Made by a program: the position numbers and the translations under genes
From: Halorubrum depositum
Lineage (GTDB): Archaea; Halobacteriota; Halobacteria; Halobacteriales; Haloferacaceae
Assembly (NCBI RefSeq): GCF_007671725.1
Contig: NZ_VCNM01000001.1
Coordinates: 186,001-250,000 of the forward strand
Length of the DNA: 64,000 nt
Direction of reading: 5' to 3'
Shown: positions 61,769 through 64,000 of the stretch, in pieces
Layout of the letters: every line of letters starts with the position of its first letter
Numbering within the stretch: position 1 is the first letter of the stretch
The notes under the pieces: generated by a model
The model's input: only the letters and a program-made list of their open reading frames with translations
Told to the model about the DNA's origin: nothing
The model's database searches: none

Positions 61769-62007
61769 GCTTTGATGGTGACGACGTTATCGCCGCGTAT
61801 AATCGTTGTGTCTTCGATCGCGACGGCGAACTCGCCATCGAGGTCGCCGTCGACGCGGTCGTCAACGTCGGCCTCCGGTTCGATGACGACGTTCATGTGT
61901 TGGTCGTAGCCGGATAAGATTCCGTAGTAGGTCGTCCCGTCCTTCAGGTGTACCGTCACCGGCTCCTCGAGCGACGCTTCGAGCACGTCGAGGGGTCGTC
62001 CACTCAT
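61765..62007 (-). CDS. lsm: Sm-like archaeal protein (LSm)
   Basis: An 80-residue Sm-fold RNA-binding protein. Sm1 motif: [25 protein letters not shown]; Sm2 motif: [12 protein letters not shown] at the end. Such proteins form heptameric rings that bind U-rich RNA. The charged loop [12 protein letters not shown] between the motifs is typical of haloarchaea. It starts at ATG 62007 and is coupled with eL37 downstream. Confidence 0.95.
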   Translation of the reverse strand: MSGRPLDVLEASLEEPVTVHLKDGTTYYGILSGYDQHMNVVIEPEADVDDRVDGDLDGEFAVAIEDTTIIRGDNVVTIKA

Positions 62008-62318
62008 TGTACGTATCGCCGCCCGTCGCGGTAATAAAAATACCGGGACACGAAGGGACCGGTTGGGTGAAAGTCCGTTCTCGCGCGGCGAGACGGTCTG
62101 GTACCGCCGTGTTACCGGTCGGCGCGGGCGCGACCGAACCCCGGTGTTTTTAACACGGGCTCCTGTATCTCGGGACACCACACTCCCGCGGGACACGGTG
62201 AGCCGACGTCGGCTCGGCCGTAGCGGGGCCTCAACGACGCGCGGTCGGACGAAGCGCTGACGGCTCCTTGCGGGGTTTCAGTGATGGACGCCGTTCAGGC
62301 GTTCGATATACACAAACC
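62008..62318. other. Leader and divergent promoter region of RNase J and LSm
   Basis: No gene is seen in these 311 bases. A TATA-like TTTTTAACACGGG (62147-62159) would place the rightward transcript start near 62177, giving a leader of about 140 bases. The leader contains a 16-base perfect palindrome GAGCCGACGTCGGCTC (62200-62215) that could form a hairpin. Confidence 0.5.
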
Positions 62319-63671
62319 ATGGAAATCGAAATTGCGACACTCGGCGGTTACGAAGAGGTCGGTCGACAGATGACGGCGGTCCGCGCGGGCGACGACATCG
62401 TCATCTTCGACATGGGCCTGAACCTCAGTAAGGTCCTCATCCACGACAACGTGGAGACCGAGAGCATGCACAGCCTCGACCTGATCGACATGGGCGCGAT
62501 CCCGGACGACCGCGTCATGAGCGAGCTGGAGGGCGACGTCCAGGCGATCGTCCCCACCCACGGCCACCTCGACCACATCGCGGGCATTCCGAAGCTCGCC
62601 CACCGGTACGACGCCCCGATCGTCGGCTCCCCGTACACGATCGAGCTGGTCAAACAGCAGATCGCCGACGAGGGGAAGTTCCAAGTCGACAACGACCTCG
62701 TGAAGATGAAGGCGGGCGGCACGATGGCGATCGGTGACTCCGAGCAGGTCGAGATGGAGTTCGTCAACGTCACCCACTCGATCATCGACGCGATCAACCC
62801 GGTCCTCCACACCCCCGAGGGTGCGATCGTCTACGGCCTCGACAAGCGCCTGGACCACACCCCCGTCATCGGCGACCCGATCGACATGGACCGGTTCCGC
62901 GAGATCGGCCGCCAGGACGAGGGCGTCCTCTGTTACATCGAGGACTGCACGAACGCCGGCCGGAAGGGCCGGACGCCCTCGGAGTCGTACGCGAAGAAGC
63001 ACGTCGAGGACACGCTGACATCGATGGAGGACTACTCGGGCGGGATCGTCGCCACGACGTTCTCCTCGCACATCGCCCGCGTGAAGACGCTCGTCGAGTA
63101 CGCCCGCGAGATCGGCCGCCAGCCGGTCCTCCTCGGCCGCTCGATGGAGAAGTACTCGGGCACCGCCGAGCGGCTCGACTTCGTCGACTTCCAGGGCGAC
63201 GTCGGCATGTACGGCCACCGGAAGTCCGTCGACCGCGCGTTCAAGCGGATCATGAAGGAGGGGAAGGGGAACTTCCTCCCCATCGTGACGGGTCACCAGG
63301 GCGAGCCGCGCGCGATGTTAACCCGCATGGGCCGCGGCGAGACCCCGTACGAAATCGACGACGGCGACAAGGTCGTCTTCAGCGCCAGCGTCATCCCGGA
63401 GCCCACCAACGAGGGCCAGCGCTACCAGTCGGAGCAGCTCCTCCGGATGCAGGGCGCGCGCCTCTACGACGACATCCACGTCTCCGGCCACCTCCGCGAG
63501 GAGGGCCACTACGAGATGCTGCAGGCGCTGCAGCCCCAGCACCTCATCCCGGCCCACCAGTCGCTGGAGGGGCGCTCGCCGTACGTGAACCTCGCCACCT
63601 CGCAGGGGTACAAGCTCGGACGTGACATCCACGTCACGCAGAACGGCAACGTCATCCAACTCGCCGAATGA
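62319..63671 (+). CDS. rnj: Ribonuclease J
   Basis: A 450-residue metallo-beta-lactamase/beta-CASP ribonuclease. The metal motif HGHLDH is at about 80-85 ([15 protein letters not shown]), and beta-CASP features follow: [27 protein letters not shown], and [17 protein letters not shown] with the late His. Archaeal RNase J degrades RNA from the 5' end. The ATG at 62319 gives the usual start [18 protein letters not shown]. It is followed by a polyprenyl synthase start that overlaps its stop (ATGA). Confidence 0.95.
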   Translation: MEIEIATLGGYEEVGRQMTAVRAGDDIVIFDMGLNLSKVLIHDNVETESMHSLDLIDMGAIPDDRVMSELEGDVQAIVPTHGHLDHIAGIPKLAHRYDAPIVGSPYTIELVKQQIADEGKFQVDNDLVKMKAGGTMAIGDSEQVEMEFVNVTHSIIDAINPVLHTPEGAIVYGLDKRLDHTPVIGDPIDMDRFREIGRQDEGVLCYIEDCTNAGRKGRTPSESYAKKHVEDTLTSMEDYSGGIVATTFSSHIARVKTLVEYAREIGRQPVLLGRSMEKYSGTAERLDFVDFQGDVGMYGHRKSVDRAFKRIMKEGKGNFLPIVTGHQGEPRAMLTRMGRGETPYEIDDGDKVVFSASVIPEPTNEGQRYQSEQLLRMQGARLYDDIHVSGHLREEGHYEMLQALQPQHLIPAHQSLEGRSPYVNLATSQGYKLGRDIHVTQNGNVIQLAE

Positions 63672-64000
63672 CGAGCGAGACGAAGGAGGCGCGGGTGCTG
63701 GACGCCATCCGCGAGCGGCGCGAACTGGTCAACGCCGCTATCGACGAAGAGCTGCCGGTACAGCACCCGGAGCGCCTCTACGAGGCGACGCGGTACATCC
63801 TGGAGGCGGGCGGGAAGCGGCTGCGCCCGACGGTGGCGACGCTCGCCGCGGAGGCCGTCGCTGGCGTCGAGCCGATGAGCGTCGACTTCCGCGAGTTCGC
63901 CGCCCTCGACGGGACCGAGGTGGACGTGATGCGCGCGGCGGTCGCCATCGAGGTGATCCAGTCGTTCACCCTGATCCACGACGACATCATGGACGAGGAC
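63668..64000 (+). CDS. idsA: Polyprenyl (geranylgeranyl/geranylfarnesyl) diphosphate synthase, partial
   Basis: The first 111 residues of an isoprenyl diphosphate synthase, cut by the window end. It shows [17 protein letters not shown] near 43-59 and the start of the first Asp-rich motif [12 protein letters not shown] at about 100-111, which binds magnesium and the allylic substrate. It supplies chains for archaeal ether lipids or quinones. Its ATG overlaps the RNase J stop, so the two are one transcript. Product length cannot be read from this piece. Confidence 0.93.
   Translation, partial: MTSETKEARVLDAIRERRELVNAAIDEELPVQHPERLYEATRYILEAGGKRLRPTVATLAAEAVAGVEPMSVDFREFAALDGTEVDVMRAAVAIEVIQSFTLIHDDIMDED

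Noticed and set aside
62060-62080. Possible RNase P RNA signature (GGGTGAAAGTCC) in the RNase J leader
   Set aside because: Only a loose match to one conserved region, with no other RNase P elements nearby.
62270-62310. Possible C/D box RNA near the RNase J start
   Set aside because: A box C-like GTGATGG is present but the CTGA sits before it, so the C and D boxes are in the wrong order.

Overview
The window is a GC-rich (about 68-70 percent G+C by eye), tightly packed stretch of a haloarchaeal chromosome, most like Halorubrum or a close relative. The evidence is the acidic proteomes, the archaea-specific genes (LSm plus L37e, deoxyhypusine synthase, archaeal RNase J overlapping a polyprenyl synthase, a SAMP1-type ubiquitin-like protein), Tat signals on exported proteins, tRNA genes without an encoded CCA, and many leaderless-type promoters with a TATA-like box about 25 bases before the start codon. 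The genus is an inference; no 16S gene is present.

Layout. 1-2.1 kb: 5' part of a heme A synthase gene, a 500-base non-coding stretch with a strikingly structured repeat (element A), a DUF5814 gene and tRNA-His. 2.1-7.5 kb: metallo-beta-lactamase hydrolase, 7TM sensor kinase, Ca/Na exchanger, a Tat lipoprotein and a membrane protein. 7.55-8.95 kb: an AT-rich island with one DUF7282 gene, bounded by an imperfect direct repeat, then a hairpin-rich non-coding block. 9-20.8 kb: NhaC antiporter, Asd, hydroxyacyl-CoA dehydrogenase/enoyl-CoA hydratase fusion, AlkA-like glycosylase, a RimK ligase fused to a retropepsin-like domain with a divergent aspartoacylase-family gene (a possible glutamate-tagging module), PEBP, TatD-like, DUF2150 and DUF456 genes. 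A second copy of the structured repeat (element B) follows the RimK gene.

20.8-31.7 kb: DUF63, two universal stress proteins, an orphan adenine methyltransferase, small regulators and membrane proteins, an FAD oxidoreductase, the lactate permease LctP with a 60-residue companion, and an OFA-type transporter. 31.7-49.5 kb: penicillin-acylase-family enzyme, CinA-like protein, a thiol-disulfide reductase with a His-rich tail, DsrE-like protein, ABC exporter, an SDR lacking its catalytic Tyr, carotenoid oxygenase, dUTPase-like protein, MFS transporter, tRNA-Val with a nearby tRNA-like repeat, cobalamin adenosyltransferase plus glutaredoxin, thioesterase, PhoU, an MFS pump with its TetR repressor and perfect operator palindrome, and a cold-shock protein.

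49.6-64 kb: the succinate dehydrogenase operon sdhCDBA, a winged-helix protein, an Fe-S uracil-DNA glycosylase, a potassium channel divergent from two membrane RCK_C proteins, SAMP1 (with an unexpected tail after its diglycine), deoxyhypusine synthase, a ribbon-helix-helix regulator with its own palindrome, an LLM flavin oxidoreductase, L37e and LSm, and RNase J followed by the start of a polyprenyl diphosphate synthase gene.

The most unusual signal is the pair of non-coding elements A and B. They share a sequence core and repeat the same hairpin design with compensating base changes, which suggests a conserved RNA structure rather than chance GC-rich sequence.
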